Translations under genes and position numbers: made by a program | Notes under the pieces: model-generated | The model's database searches: none | The model's input: the letters and a program-made list of their open reading frames with translations, nothing else | Told to the model about the DNA's origin: nothing | Assembly: GCA_017415995.1 (NCBI GenBank) | Contig: JAFQDN010000010.1 | Coordinates: forward strand, 1-32,295 | DNA length: 32,295 bases | Direction of reading: 5' to 3' | From: Akkermansia sp. | GTDB taxonomy: Bacteria > Verrucomicrobiota > Verrucomicrobiia > Verrucomicrobiales > Akkermansiaceae | Part shown: positions 1-7,955 of the stretch, piece after piece | Numbering within the stretch: position 1 is the first letter of the stretch | Layout: the number at the start of each line of letters is the position of its first letter

Positions 1-18
1 ACTCGCTACGCTCGCTGT

Positions 19-134
19 CATTTTGGGGCAGAAAAATGGTGGATTTGCCTTGTTTTTTAGTCAATTATCCGCTAAAATTTCGGTGACCGCAATTTTGAGG
101 CATCCACTTTTCGGTGACTGTTTTTTTTGAGGCA
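19..134. repeat. Iterated terminal-repeat-like motifs (possible IS end)
   Basis: A ten-base motif TTTTGRGGCA occurs three times, at 21-30, 93-102 and 125-134. The last two copies are each preceded by TTCGGTGACYG (from 79 and from 110), giving two units of 24-25 bases whose starts are 31 bases apart. The final copy ends in CA. Several terminal repeats in a row, with outer TG/CA ends, are known for IS21-family elements. A transposase would have to lie left of the window. Reading this as an insertion-sequence end is an inference; it could also be a short intergenic repeat family. Confidence 0.35.
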
Positions 135-293
135 ATACGCATAACAAACGGCTCCCCTGAATGGGGGGGCGAAGATAGGATATCCGAATACAGAAATTAG
201 ATTATTCGCAAATCACTCACGAGACATATAAAATCATACAAATCCCCCCAAAAAAAGAAGAGAGGAGCATTGATATACGTACACAATAAAAAC
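135..293. other. Non-coding stretch before aroB
   Basis: No convincing gene was seen on either strand. There is one GC-rich hairpin, GCTCCCC at 151-157 with GGGGGGC near 164-170 (one wobble pair). It lacks a clear T-tract on either side, so I do not call it a terminator. The rest is AT-rich and runs into the aroB promoter. Confidence 0.5.
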
Positions 294-321
294 TTGCGAT
301 AGGCGGGAGAGGGGGTATAAT
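294..321 (+). promoter_or_regulatory. Promoter of aroB operon (leaderless layout)
   Basis: TTGCGA at 294-299, a 16-base spacer and a perfect TATAAT at 316-321. Only six bases separate the -10 box from the ATG at 328, so transcription should start at or next to the start codon. No ribosome binding site would fit. Confidence 0.7.
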
Positions 322-327
322 GGAGTC

Positions 328-1437
328 ATGCCGACAGTCAGTTTATCACTCGGGGAGAGGTCATACCAGGTGCATGTATCCAACGGGGCGCTGGACAGCG
401 TTGGGTTCATGGCTGAGAAATTGAGGATGAAGGGGAAAGCCGCAATTATAACGGATAGCAATGTGAGCGCGTTGTATGCGGAGCGAGTGATACAGAGTTT
501 GAGGGAATCAGAGTTTGAGTATTCACTGCATGTATTTGAAGCGGGAGAACAGAGTAAGAATCTGCAAACGCTGGAAACACTGGCTAATGAGATGGTGGCA
601 GAGGGACATGACCGCAGCAGCTTTGTGGTAGCCCTCGGGGGAGGAGTTGTCGGGGATTTGGCAGGATTTTTAGCATCGGTATACTACCGAGGCATACCTT
701 TCATTCAAGTACCGACAACAGTCATGGCACAGGTAGACAGCTCCGTGGGGGGCAAAACGGCAGTTGACATAGCAGCCGGGAAGAATCTGCTGGGAGCCTT
801 CCACCAGCCGAAGTTAGTAGTGGTAGACCCCACCACCCTGCTCACCTTGCCGCCGCGCGTGCTGAGTGAAGGCATGGCGGAAATGGTGAAACATGCCATC
901 CTGCGCAAGCCCCGTATGCTGCAACAGCTCAGCCGCCTTGCAGATGAGCTGCAACTGGGCTTTACGCTGACTACGATAGAGCATCTGCCGGAAATTATTG
1001 CAGAAAACATTGAAATTAAAGCACGCATAGTAGAAGAGGATGAAAAAGAAACACGGGGCGTGCGAGCATTTCTGAACTTAGGGCACACCTTGGGGCATGG
1101 CATTGAAGCCAGCGTACCCTTGGGTGAGCTGCTACATGGTGAAGTAGTAAGCCTTGGTTTGCGTGGCGCCCTGCACCTTTCCAAAAAATACAGCGGGCTG
1201 AAAGAGCGAGACGAGGAGGAAATACTCAAGCTGCTCCGGGCGCTGAATTTGCCGCTGAGCCTGCCGGTCGGAGTGGATATAGACAAGGCGCTGAGCCATA
1301 CGGCAGCAGATAAAAAGTTCAGCGGAGGCAACATCCGATTTGTTTTGCTGAGCGACCTCGGCAGCCCGCTGATAAGCGAAGACATTACCCGGAACGATTT
1401 GAGAGAAGCCATGGAGCTACTCACCACCCCTTATTAA
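328..1437 (+). CDS. aroB: 3-dehydroquinate synthase
   Basis: This enzyme converts DAHP to 3-dehydroquinate, the second step of the shikimate pathway, in the cytoplasm with NAD+ and a divalent metal. The protein has 369 residues, the usual family length. The glycine-rich NAD loop GGGVVGD is at residues 104-110. The signature PTTVMAQVDSSVGGKT lies at 129-144. The metal ligands expected from the Aspergillus enzyme are E185 (in EGMAEMVKHA), H253 (in LNLGHTLGHGIE) and H270 (in HGEVVS). The start is set by a -10 box six bases upstream. It is the first gene of a four-gene run on this strand. The pathway's first enzyme, DAHP synthase, is also in the window at 10354 but in another unit. Confidence 0.97.
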   Translation: MPTVSLSLGERSYQVHVSNGALDSVGFMAEKLRMKGKAAIITDSNVSALYAERVIQSLRESEFEYSLHVFEAGEQSKNLQTLETLANEMVAEGHDRSSFVVALGGGVVGDLAGFLASVYYRGIPFIQVPTTVMAQVDSSVGGKTAVDIAAGKNLLGAFHQPKLVVVDPTTLLTLPPRVLSEGMAEMVKHAILRKPRMLQQLSRLADELQLGFTLTTIEHLPEIIAENIEIKARIVEEDEKETRGVRAFLNLGHTLGHGIEASVPLGELLHGEVVSLGLRGALHLSKKYSGLKERDEEEILKLLRALNLPLSLPVGVDIDKALSHTAADKKFSGGNIRFVLLSDLGSPLISEDITRNDLREAMELLTTPY

Positions 1438-1453
1438 CACCACCAACCACAAT

Positions 1454-2563
1454 ATGACAGATCCCAGGACAACACAGTTGGCAAAAGCACTGGTGCGTCA
1501 CTCCTGCCACATACAACCCGGAGAACACGTACTGCTGCAATTATTCGATGTGCCGGAGGAAATCGGCATTGAGCTCATCCGCGCCGTGCGCGAGGCTGAT
1601 GGCATACCGCATGTGCGAGTCAATAACAACCGCATTGAACGAGAGATGCTGGCAGGCGCAACTGACTCCCAGTATGAATCCATTGCCGGATTTGAGCTGG
1701 CGGAAATGGAGGCCATGGATGCCTACATCGCCATACGCGGCAGCGCCAACAAGTTTGAAAATGCAGGAGTACCGGCAGAGAGCATGAAACTTGCCATGAA
1801 GCACATGCGAGCCGTGCACAACCGCCGAGTCAGCCACACCAAATGGTGCGTGCTGCGCTGGCCGACTCCCGCCATGGCACAGTCCGCCGGCATGAGTACG
1901 GAGGATTTTGAGGATTTCTATTTCCGCTGCTGCCTTGCGGACTACGAGGCACTCAACAAAGCCATGGAGAAACTGGCAGAGCGCATGATGAAAACCGACA
2001 AGGTGCACATCATCGGGCCGGGTACGGATTTGACCTTCAGCATCAAAGGAATGCCGGCCATTCCCTGCGCCGGTAACTTCAACATACCGGATGGCGAGGT
2101 ATTCACCGCTCCTGTGCTGAACAGCGTGAACGGCACGATTCACTACACGGCCCCGACTGTGTACCAAGGCATACCGTTTGATGACATCTGCCTTACGTTC
2201 AAAGACGGTAAGATTGTGGAAGCACACTGCAACGGTAAAGATGAAGAGCTCAACAAGATATTGGATTCCGATGACGGAGCACGCTTCATCGGCGAGTTTG
2301 CCTTGGGCGTTAACCCCTACATACTCAAGCCGATGTATGATATCCTCTTTGACGAGAAGATTGCCGGTTCCTTCCACTTCACCCCCGGGCAGGCTTACGA
2401 AAACTGCGACAACGGCAACCGCTCACAGGTGCACTGGGATATGGTGTGCATACAGCGCGCCGACTACGGTGGCGGTGAAATTTGGTTTGACGATGAGCTT
2501 ATCCGCAAAGACGGCATCTTCACGAATCCGGAACTCGCCATCCTTAACCCTGCAACAGAGTAA
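1454..2563 (+). CDS. M29-family metalloaminopeptidase, first copy
   Basis: Peptidase family M29 (AmpS/AmpT, PepS) removes N-terminal residues using two metal ions. The protein has 369 residues, somewhat shorter than the roughly 410 of AmpS. The expected metal ligands are all visible: E215 (DGEVFTAP), E281 (GEFALGVNP), H308 (GSFHFTPG), H327 and D329 (VHWDM). The spacing between the first two glutamates (66) matches AmpT. There is no signal peptide, so it should be cytoplasmic. It lies 16 bases after aroB with no Shine-Dalgarno sequence, and is followed after five bases by a paralogue that aligns without gaps. Confidence 0.9.
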   Translation: MTDPRTTQLAKALVRHSCHIQPGEHVLLQLFDVPEEIGIELIRAVREADGIPHVRVNNNRIEREMLAGATDSQYESIAGFELAEMEAMDAYIAIRGSANKFENAGVPAESMKLAMKHMRAVHNRRVSHTKWCVLRWPTPAMAQSAGMSTEDFEDFYFRCCLADYEALNKAMEKLAERMMKTDKVHIIGPGTDLTFSIKGMPAIPCAGNFNIPDGEVFTAPVLNSVNGTIHYTAPTVYQGIPFDDICLTFKDGKIVEAHCNGKDEELNKILDSDDGARFIGEFALGVNPYILKPMYDILFDEKIAGSFHFTPGQAYENCDNGNRSQVHWDMVCIQRADYGGGEIWFDDELIRKDGIFTNPELAILNPATE

Positions 2564-2568
2564 GCAAT

Positions 2569-3675
2569 ATGAAAGATCCCCGTTACAAACAACTTGCCGA
2601 GCAAGTCGTCAACTACGCCGTACGTGTACAACCCGGTGAACATGTGAACCTGCGTATGCAGGACATCCCGGATGCCATGGTGGTGGAGCTGATACGCGCC
2701 GTGCGTGCTGCAGGTGGTCACCCTCACATGGACATCAGCCATTCCGTGATAAGCAAAGAAATGCAGATAGATGCCACGGATGAGCAATTTGAGCTGGAAG
2801 GTAAATACCGTTTGCAGCGTGCCGAGGATATGCAGGTACATATCTGTTTTTATGCGGATTACAACAGCTTTGAATCCGCAGCTGTACCCGCAGACCGCAT
2901 GAAAATAGTCAGCAAACACCTCCGCCCCGCCAGTAATCTGACCTGCAACAAGCGCAAATGGACCATCTTGGCCTGGCCCACGGCAAGTATGGCACAGGCC
3001 GCCGGCATGAGCACGGAAGATTTTGAGGATTTCTACTTCCGTTGTTGCTTGGCGGACTACGCAAAACTCCGCACCGGCATGGAAAAACTCAAGGCCATGA
3101 TGGATGCAACGGATAAAGTGCGCATTGTGGGGCCCGGCACTGATTTAACTTTCAGCATCAAAGATATTCCGGCCATAATCTGCGCCGGAGATTGCAATAT
3201 TCCGGATGGAGAGGTATACACCGCCCCGGTGAAAGACAGCATTAACGGTACCCTTACCTACAATGCACCGAGTATTTACCACGGCATACCCTTTGACGGT
3301 GTGAAGTTCCGTTTTGAGAACGGAAAAATTGTAGAGGCGCACTGCAATGGCAACGATGACGCCTTGAACAAGATACTGAACACGGATGAAGGCGCTCGCT
3401 TTATCGGCGAGTTTGCCTTGGGAGTCAACCCCTACATACTCAAGCCTATGCGTGATATTCTTTTCGATGAAAAGATTGCCGGGTCCTTCCACATTACCCC
3501 CGGGCAGTGTTATGATGAAGCCCCCAATGGCAACGAATCATCCATACACTGGGATCTCGTCTGCATACAGCGCGAAGAATACGGTGGCGGTGAGATATAC
3601 TTTGACGGCAAACTGATTCGTAAGGATGGAATCTTTACGGATCCGGAGCTTGCCATGTTTAACCCGGTACGCTGA
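2569..3675 (+). CDS. M29-family metalloaminopeptidase, second copy
   Basis: A tandem paralogue of the preceding gene, with 368 residues and no insertions or deletions relative to it. Counting by eye, about 225 of 368 positions are identical. Identity is about 42% over residues 1-130 and about 72% over 131-368. The same metal ligands fall at the same positions: E215 (DGEVYTAP), E281, H308 (GSFHITPG), H327 and D329 (IHWDL). It should therefore also be an active cytoplasmic aminopeptidase. The divergent N-terminal part, which shapes substrate access in this family, suggests the two copies differ in preferred peptides. That last point is an inference. Confidence 0.9.
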   Translation: MKDPRYKQLAEQVVNYAVRVQPGEHVNLRMQDIPDAMVVELIRAVRAAGGHPHMDISHSVISKEMQIDATDEQFELEGKYRLQRAEDMQVHICFYADYNSFESAAVPADRMKIVSKHLRPASNLTCNKRKWTILAWPTASMAQAAGMSTEDFEDFYFRCCLADYAKLRTGMEKLKAMMDATDKVRIVGPGTDLTFSIKDIPAIICAGDCNIPDGEVYTAPVKDSINGTLTYNAPSIYHGIPFDGVKFRFENGKIVEAHCNGNDDALNKILNTDEGARFIGEFALGVNPYILKPMRDILFDEKIAGSFHITPGQCYDEAPNGNESSIHWDLVCIQREEYGGGEIYFDGKLIRKDGIFTDPELAMFNPVR

Positions 3676-3684
3676 TTCATCTCC

Positions 3685-4542
3685 ATGAAAATACCGCACC
3701 TGATTCACCGTTTTGTTGACCACGTCATCCGCAACAAATACCGTTACACCACCTTAGCACTGGTGCTGTGGCTGGGCAAGTGCGGTGTGGAGCAGTTAGG
3801 CGAATGGGGTGCAGCGCAATTGGAATGCAACACCATACAAATGCCGAGAGAGACCCTGCCCGGCATCGGTCCGCTTAAAATTGCGTTGGTAACGGATATT
3901 CACAACAACCCGCAGCAACTCAACAAGGCCGTTGAGCTGCTGCGGGAGGAATCTCCGGATTTAATTATCTTCGGGGGAGATTTGGTGACGGCAGGCGAGC
4001 GATTCAAACGCACTCGCTGGGCCGTAAACGCGTTGCGAAGCTTTACAGAAATAGCCCCCACCTACGCAATACTCGGCAACCACGATTATGAAAAACAGGA
4101 ACAGGTAGAGCGAGTCTTGCAAACAGCGGGGGTTACGTTGCTCCGCAATCAGTCCGTGGATTGGATCACGCCCGCCGGGCAAACACTCCGCATTGTGGGA
4201 CTCGGGGATTGGAATGAGGGCGACGATGCCCCGCACGCCTGTCTCAAAAAACACGGGGAAGAGCCGTTACCCGTGCTCCTGCTCTCGCACGACCCTGAAA
4301 GTCGCTGGAATTTGAGGGAATATGATTGGGACCTCATGCTCTCCGGGCATAACCACGGCGGGCAAATCGGGATTCCGTTCACGGATACGTACATCAGCTT
4401 GCGGTCATCTATGCCGGCGGGAGCTTATGATTTTGAAAACGGCAAACGCGTTTTTGTTTCGCGAGGAGTGGGCTCCATCTGGAATATGCGCTTCTTCTGC
4501 GCTCCGGAAATCAACATATTGATTATCCCCGAAAAAAACTGA
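3685..4542 (+). CDS. Membrane-anchored calcineurin-like metallophosphoesterase
   Basis: A binuclear-metal phosphoesterase of the YkuE/YaeI type, 285 residues. The metal-binding motifs appear in order: DIH at 71-73, GGD at 97-99, GNHD at 131-134, SHDP with H202, and GHNH at 221-224. One hydrophobic segment near residues 21-35 probably anchors the N-terminus. Relatives include phosphodiesterases of unknown substrate and LpxG-type UDP-diacylglucosamine hydrolases used in lipid A synthesis when LpxH is absent. The sequence alone does not decide between these. It is the last gene of the aroB run, nine bases after the second aminopeptidase. It meets the opposite-strand gene with five bases between stop codons and no visible terminator. 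Confidence 0.85.
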   Translation: MKIPHLIHRFVDHVIRNKYRYTTLALVLWLGKCGVEQLGEWGAAQLECNTIQMPRETLPGIGPLKIALVTDIHNNPQQLNKAVELLREESPDLIIFGGDLVTAGERFKRTRWAVNALRSFTEIAPTYAILGNHDYEKQEQVERVLQTAGVTLLRNQSVDWITPAGQTLRIVGLGDWNEGDDAPHACLKKHGEEPLPVLLLSHDPESRWNLREYDWDLMLSGHNHGGQIGIPFTDTYISLRSSMPAGAYDFENGKRVFVSRGVGSIWNMRFFCAPEINILIIPEKN

Positions 4543-4547
4543 GGAGA

Positions 4548-4892
4548 TTACTCAGCCTTAGTGGTTTCCGTTTTTTGCGGGGCGGAGAGCAAATCACGTT
4601 CAAACTTAGCGGCTACCTCATGATAACCGTAGTATAAGTACACAGCAGTAATGCCAATGCCCGCCATATTGACTATTTTGCTTAACAAACTCTTTTTCAG
4701 GATAAACGAGAGCACAAAAACAGCAAGTGTTGCAACAGCTCCGGGCAGAGCCCAAGCAATGGCTCCGGGTATATCATGCTGATGGCAAACAAAATGCAAC
4801 GCAGGAGGGAAAATACCGAGCATGGCGGTTGCCATCACGCAATCCTTGCGGTCAAACGCATTGTGGTCCATCGGTTCTTCGTTGTCTGCCAT
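4548..4892 (-). CDS. Small membrane protein, unknown function
   Basis: A 114-residue protein I do not recognise. It has three likely membrane segments, near residues 20-36, 43-65 and 73-92, a short acidic N-terminus (MADNEEPMDH) and a charged C-terminal tail. An upstream TTG at 4901 is in frame. The ATG at 4892 is preferred because a perfect TATAAT ends nine bases before it, and the TTG would overlap the transcription start region. It lies downstream of the squalene/phytoene synthase gene on the same strand but has its own promoter. Confidence 0.75.
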   Translation of the reverse strand: MADNEEPMDHNAFDRKDCVMATAMLGIFPPALHFVCHQHDIPGAIAWALPGAVATLAVFVLSFILKKSLLSKIVNMAGIGITAVYLYYGYHEVAAKFERDLLSAPQKTETTKAE

Positions 4893-4901
4893 GTCGCGCA
4901 A

Positions 4902-4930
4902 ATTATAGATTGAGATTCACGATAATGCAA
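4902..4930 (-). promoter_or_regulatory. Promoter of small membrane protein gene
   Basis: On the minus strand TTGCAT (4930-4925), a 17-base spacer and TATAAT (4907-4902) stand nine bases before the ATG at 4892. The predicted mRNA begins within a few bases of the start codon. Confidence 0.65.
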
Positions 4931-4937
4931 CAATAAA

Positions 4938-5825
4938 TTACGCCTTCCTGTGCAGGCAACGAAAAACGGCGCGCAACATGCACGCATACACGCGCCTGCG
5001 CGGTATCTTTACACGCCCCTTAGCTTGACCACGCAAAAGACGGAGGGTTTCCTTGCCGATGAGAGCCGGCAGCACGGAGGCAAAGCGTAGGCGAAAAGTC
5101 CCCAAACGGAGGCTGTAATCAATACCGTCATCCATATAGCGTTCCGCACGGTTCAACCACTTTTGCGGCTCGGAAGAAAGATAGGAACGTCCTCGCGCAG
5201 CATCCTCCTCACAATCACGCAATATGTTAATGAGTTGCAGCCCAATACCGTAGCGAATACCGGCCTGACGCATGAGGTCTTTACGGGATTCTACACAAAA
5301 TTGCTCTCCCATGGTGGCATAGCCCAATTCCGTCCAGAACTCGCCAACGCAACCGGCCACAGAATAGGCGTAACGTTTCGTTTCCTCATCACTGTCTACG
5401 CTTACGTGTTCACGGAAATAGGAAATATCCCACAACTGACCATTGATGATAGTGGACAATACTTTACGTAACAGAATGAGCTGTGATTCCGGGAAGGTTT
5501 GCAGGGCATCCAAACACTCACCGAAGCGCTCCAACAAGGTACGCTCTGCCGGATTTTGCTGTGCAGGCGCCATTTCATTGCTCAGTACGGAGGATAAACC
5601 TTCAACCTCGCCACCGGCTATAGCCTCCGCCATCATACTTAATACGCGCGCACGCGCGAGCTCATCAGCCAACGAGGTATCAGCCACGCTATCCGTGGCG
5701 CGAGCCAACATATACCCCAATGCCACGGCCGGGCGCATCTCACGCGGCAAGAATCGGATTGTCAGATAAAAGGATCTGGAAACCGCTTTTAGCAACTCAC
5801 CTGTTACATCTGTCCCCTGCTTCAT
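4938..5825 (-). CDS. Squalene/phytoene synthase family protein
   Basis: A head-to-head prenyl diphosphate synthase, 295 residues. SRSFY is at residues 16-20. The first aspartate-rich motif DSVAD is at 45-49. A YAYSVAG segment near 152-158 resembles the squalene synthase consensus. The second motif, D204-x-x-E-D208 in RDCEEDAARGRSYL, is intact, so both Mg-diphosphate sites look functional. The family joins two C15 or C20 diphosphates to make squalene, its hydroxylated intermediate, or phytoene. With no hpn or crt neighbours in the window the product cannot be fixed. The start at 5825 is supported by a -10 box eight bases upstream. Confidence 0.88.
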   Translation of the reverse strand: MKQGTDVTGELLKAVSRSFYLTIRFLPREMRPAVALGYMLARATDSVADTSLADELARARVLSMMAEAIAGGEVEGLSSVLSNEMAPAQQNPAERTLLERFGECLDALQTFPESQLILLRKVLSTIINGQLWDISYFREHVSVDSDEETKRYAYSVAGCVGEFWTELGYATMGEQFCVESRKDLMRQAGIRYGIGLQLINILRDCEEDAARGRSYLSSEPQKWLNRAERYMDDGIDYSLRLGTFRLRFASVLPALIGKETLRLLRGQAKGRVKIPRRRVYACMLRAVFRCLHRKA

Positions 5826-5833
5826 CAGGAATC

Positions 5834-5862
5834 ATTATGCACTGTTTCCAACATAAATGCAA
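5834..5862 (-). promoter_or_regulatory. Promoter of squalene/phytoene synthase gene
   Basis: On the minus strand TTGCAT (5862-5857), a 17-base spacer and CATAAT (5839-5834), ending eight bases before the ATG at 5825. It is divergent from the EF-P promoter, about 55 bases away. Confidence 0.6.
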
Positions 5863-5917
5863 GGCTAATCACGCTGCATGTTATGACAAAAAAATTACGA
5901 TACATAACGATATTGAC

Positions 5918-5946
5918 TTGACTAAACGGCGAGGGTCTGATACTCT
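5918..5946 (+). promoter_or_regulatory. Promoter of EF-P gene
   Basis: TTGACT at 5918-5923, a 17-base spacer, and TACTCT at 5941-5946 preceded by TGA (an extended -10). A second, overlapping TTGACT starts at 5913. The -10 box ends ten bases before the ATG at 5957, which argues against the longer open frame that begins upstream. Confidence 0.55.
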
Positions 5947-5956
5947 CCCGCGCGTT

Positions 5957-6526
5957 ATGGCAAAAGTTCCCGTTATTCAGCTCCGCAAAGGACACGCCGT
6001 GAATTACAACGGCGACATCTGCATTGTGCGCGAAAGCCAGCTCAAGACTCCCCCCCGCATGGCTTCCTACGTTCAGATGACCATCCGCAGCATCGCCTCC
6101 AAGAAGGATTATAACCTGCGACTCACCTCCAACGACTTCCTTGAGGGTGTTATGCTTACTCGCGAGGAGATGGAGTTCTCCTACGTGGACGGTATGGGCT
6201 ACCACTTCCTCAACACTGATACCTACGAGGACGTATGCGTGAGCGAGGACATCATTGAGCCGGTTAAGGATTACCTCATCGAGGGTGAGACTTATGTGGT
6301 CATGTTCACAGACGAAGTACCCTGCTCCATCGAGCTTCCCGCCGCTATCACCATGGAGGTAGCAGAAGCTCCTGAGGGTGTAAAGGGCAACTCCGCTAAC
6401 AACGTTTACAAGAGTGCCACCATGAGCACCGGTCTTGTTGTTCAGGTGCCCCTGTTCATTAATGCCGGTCAGAAGATTTCCGTTAAGACGGAAGACGGCA
6501 CCTACCTCGGCCGCGTCAACGACTGA
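5957..6526 (+). CDS. efp: Elongation factor P family protein with arginine at the loop tip
   Basis: EF-P binds the ribosome between the P and E sites and helps form peptide bonds at proline runs. The protein has 189 residues in the usual three beta-barrel layout, ending in STGLVVQVPLFINAGQKISV. The domain I loop that reaches the peptidyl-transferase centre reads KTPPRMAS at residues 30-37. Arg34 stands where E. coli EF-P has the modified lysine. It shares features with both EF-P and its paralogue YeiP/EfpL (for example FSYVDG near the middle), so paralogue status is open. The start is set by MAKVPV and the promoter ten bases upstream; the frame runs further back only as an antisense shadow of the neighbouring gene. 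Confidence 0.9.
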   Translation: MAKVPVIQLRKGHAVNYNGDICIVRESQLKTPPRMASYVQMTIRSIASKKDYNLRLTSNDFLEGVMLTREEMEFSYVDGMGYHFLNTDTYEDVCVSEDIIEPVKDYLIEGETYVVMFTDEVPCSIELPAAITMEVAEAPEGVKGNSANNVYKSATMSTGLVVQVPLFINAGQKISVKTEDGTYLGRVND

Positions 6527-6556
6527 TTTTTCTGCAAACTCAACAGGTCTTATTCA

Positions 6557-6590
6557 GAAAACTCCCACAGCTACGGCAGTGGGAGTTTTC
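6557..6590 (+). terminator. Terminator after EF-P gene
   Basis: A perfect 12-base-pair stem, GAAAACTCCCAC with GTGGGAGTTTTC, closes a ten-base loop. The T-run is part of the right arm, as in bidirectional terminators. Confidence 0.85.
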
Positions 6591-6636
6591 TTATGCAAAG
6601 AAGACGCCCGGTAAATCATACTGTCGCAATACGGAA

Positions 6637-6664
6637 TTGACTGAAACGAATAAACGCGTATAAT
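6637..6664 (+). promoter_or_regulatory. Promoter of zinc ABC operon
   Basis: TTGACT at 6637-6642, a 16-base spacer and a perfect TATAAT at 6659-6664. The ATG at 6672 follows after seven bases, so the message should be leaderless. I saw no clear Zur- or MntR-type palindrome over it. Confidence 0.7.
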
Positions 6665-6671
6665 TCACCGC

Positions 6672-7526
6672 ATGAAAAAGGTATGGTGTTTGTTACTGAT
6701 GATGTTCGGGCTGCATATAGCGCAAGCGAGCAGTCTGAAGATAGCCACGCTGCATCCGCTGCTGAGCGAAATGGCAATGGCTATAGGGGGTGAGCAGGTT
6801 GAGGTGGTGGATTTATTCCCGGCAAACGGAGACTTGCACAGCTTTGCACCAACCGGTCGCCAACTGGCAGCAGCAGCCGGAGCAGACATGCTGTTGGTAT
6901 GCGGAAAGGGCATAGAGCCATACCTGACAGACCTCTCACAATCCTTGTCCAAAGAAACAAAAATAGTAGGATTGGGGCGAGACATTCCGAACGTGTTTTT
7001 ACCGAATTCGCAGAGAGTAGACCCACATTGGTGGAACACCCCGGAGAATATGAAAAGAGCTTCACGCACCCTGCTCCGCGAAGTTTCCGAAGCTGCACCG
7101 CAGCACAAGTCCTACTTTACAGCAAACCAAAAGAAGTATGCGGCCGACATGGATGCTCTTACCAGAAAAGCGCGGCTGCAATTTAGTCGCATCCCCCAGG
7201 AACGCCGATACCTCATCACCGGGCATGCAGCACTCTGCCATTTTTGCAAGGAATTCGGGTTCACGCCCATCACCATTCACGGGATTTCTAAAGAAAGTGA
7301 GGGCGATACCGCAACTCTTGCAGCCCTGCTCAAAGACTTGCGCAACAAAGATATCCGCTGCGTGTTTACCGAGGTAGGAGCTTCCCCGAAAATTTTGGAA
7401 GTCATTGCAGAGCAACTTGGAGTACCCACAGCCCCGCTTGTGTTGGACGGCATTTTCCCGGGTAATCAGCAATATGAGGCTCTTTTCATGCACAATGTCA
7501 ACACCATCAGCAAACACCTCAAGTAA
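6672..7526 (+). CDS. znuA: Zinc/manganese ABC transporter substrate-binding protein
   Basis: A cluster A-I periplasmic binding protein, 284 residues with a signal peptide ending near residue 20 (IAQAS). The metal site can be traced: H56 (GDLHSFAPT), H119 (DPHWW) and H185 (GHAALCHF), with D259 (VLDGI) as the probable fourth ligand. Histidine rather than glutamate at the third position is typical of zinc rather than strict manganese carriers. The long His-rich loop found in many ZnuA proteins is absent. It is the first gene of a four-gene operon whose cytoplasmic ATPase carries a His-rich tail instead. Confidence 0.9.
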   Translation: MKKVWCLLLMMFGLHIAQASSLKIATLHPLLSEMAMAIGGEQVEVVDLFPANGDLHSFAPTGRQLAAAAGADMLLVCGKGIEPYLTDLSQSLSKETKIVGLGRDIPNVFLPNSQRVDPHWWNTPENMKRASRTLLREVSEAAPQHKSYFTANQKKYAADMDALTRKARLQFSRIPQERRYLITGHAALCHFCKEFGFTPITIHGISKESEGDTATLAALLKDLRNKDIRCVFTEVGASPKILEVIAEQLGVPTAPLVLDGIFPGNQQYEALFMHNVNTISKHLK

Positions 7527-7955
7527 ATGAGCCCCAAGCTTACCACTACCCTTACCGTAGTCGGCGTTCTGCTGGCGGGGATACCGTTATTTCATCTCAC
7601 CCAGGAAGTTCCTCTCCGCCTACAAACTCCGCAACAACTCTGCGAAACACCTTCTACCCAAGGAATATATGCGAGGGTACAGTTTACAGGCAAGCTGTTA
7701 TCCGGAACCTTGCGTTTTGAGGGTAAAGATATAGCAACCATTGCACAGCATTCGGACGGACTGTGGGAAACCGAGCTTTTTCTTCCGGCATCCGATAGTC
7801 ATGAACTAGAGGCAGAACTCCATTGGGCCGAGGGTTCGCCGGAGAATGCAGTCAGCATTACGCTGGAACCTGCTCAAAAACCCGCACAGACCGTAACCCG
7901 CTGGACCGGAGCCGATGGTTCCATCCTGCATGATCTTTTTATCTTCTCATGGTAA
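7527..7955 (+). CDS. Unknown membrane-anchored protein in the zinc importer operon
   Basis: A 142-residue protein I do not recognise. One hydrophobic segment near residues 8-24 should anchor or export it. The rest looks like a beta-rich periplasmic domain (for example GTLRFEGKDIATIA and TELFLPASDSHELEAELHW). Its ATG follows the binding-protein stop codon directly, and its own stop overlaps the start of the ATPase gene by seven bases. This tight coupling argues for a role in metal capture or transporter assembly, but that is only inferred from position. Confidence 0.8.
   Translation: MSPKLTTTLTVVGVLLAGIPLFHLTQEVPLRLQTPQQLCETPSTQGIYARVQFTGKLLSGTLRFEGKDIATIAQHSDGLWETELFLPASDSHELEAELHWAEGSPENAVSITLEPAQKPAQTVTRWTGADGSILHDLFIFSW

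Noticed and set aside
5720..5956. An N-terminal extension of the EF-P frame
   Set aside because: It overlaps the divergent synthase gene and crosses both promoters. The EF-P family start MAKVPV and the -10 box ten bases upstream place the start at 5957.
6600..6671. A zinc-regulator (Zur-like) operator before znuA
   Set aside because: I looked for an AT-rich palindrome over the promoter. Only weak, widely spaced GAATT/AATTC half-sites are present.
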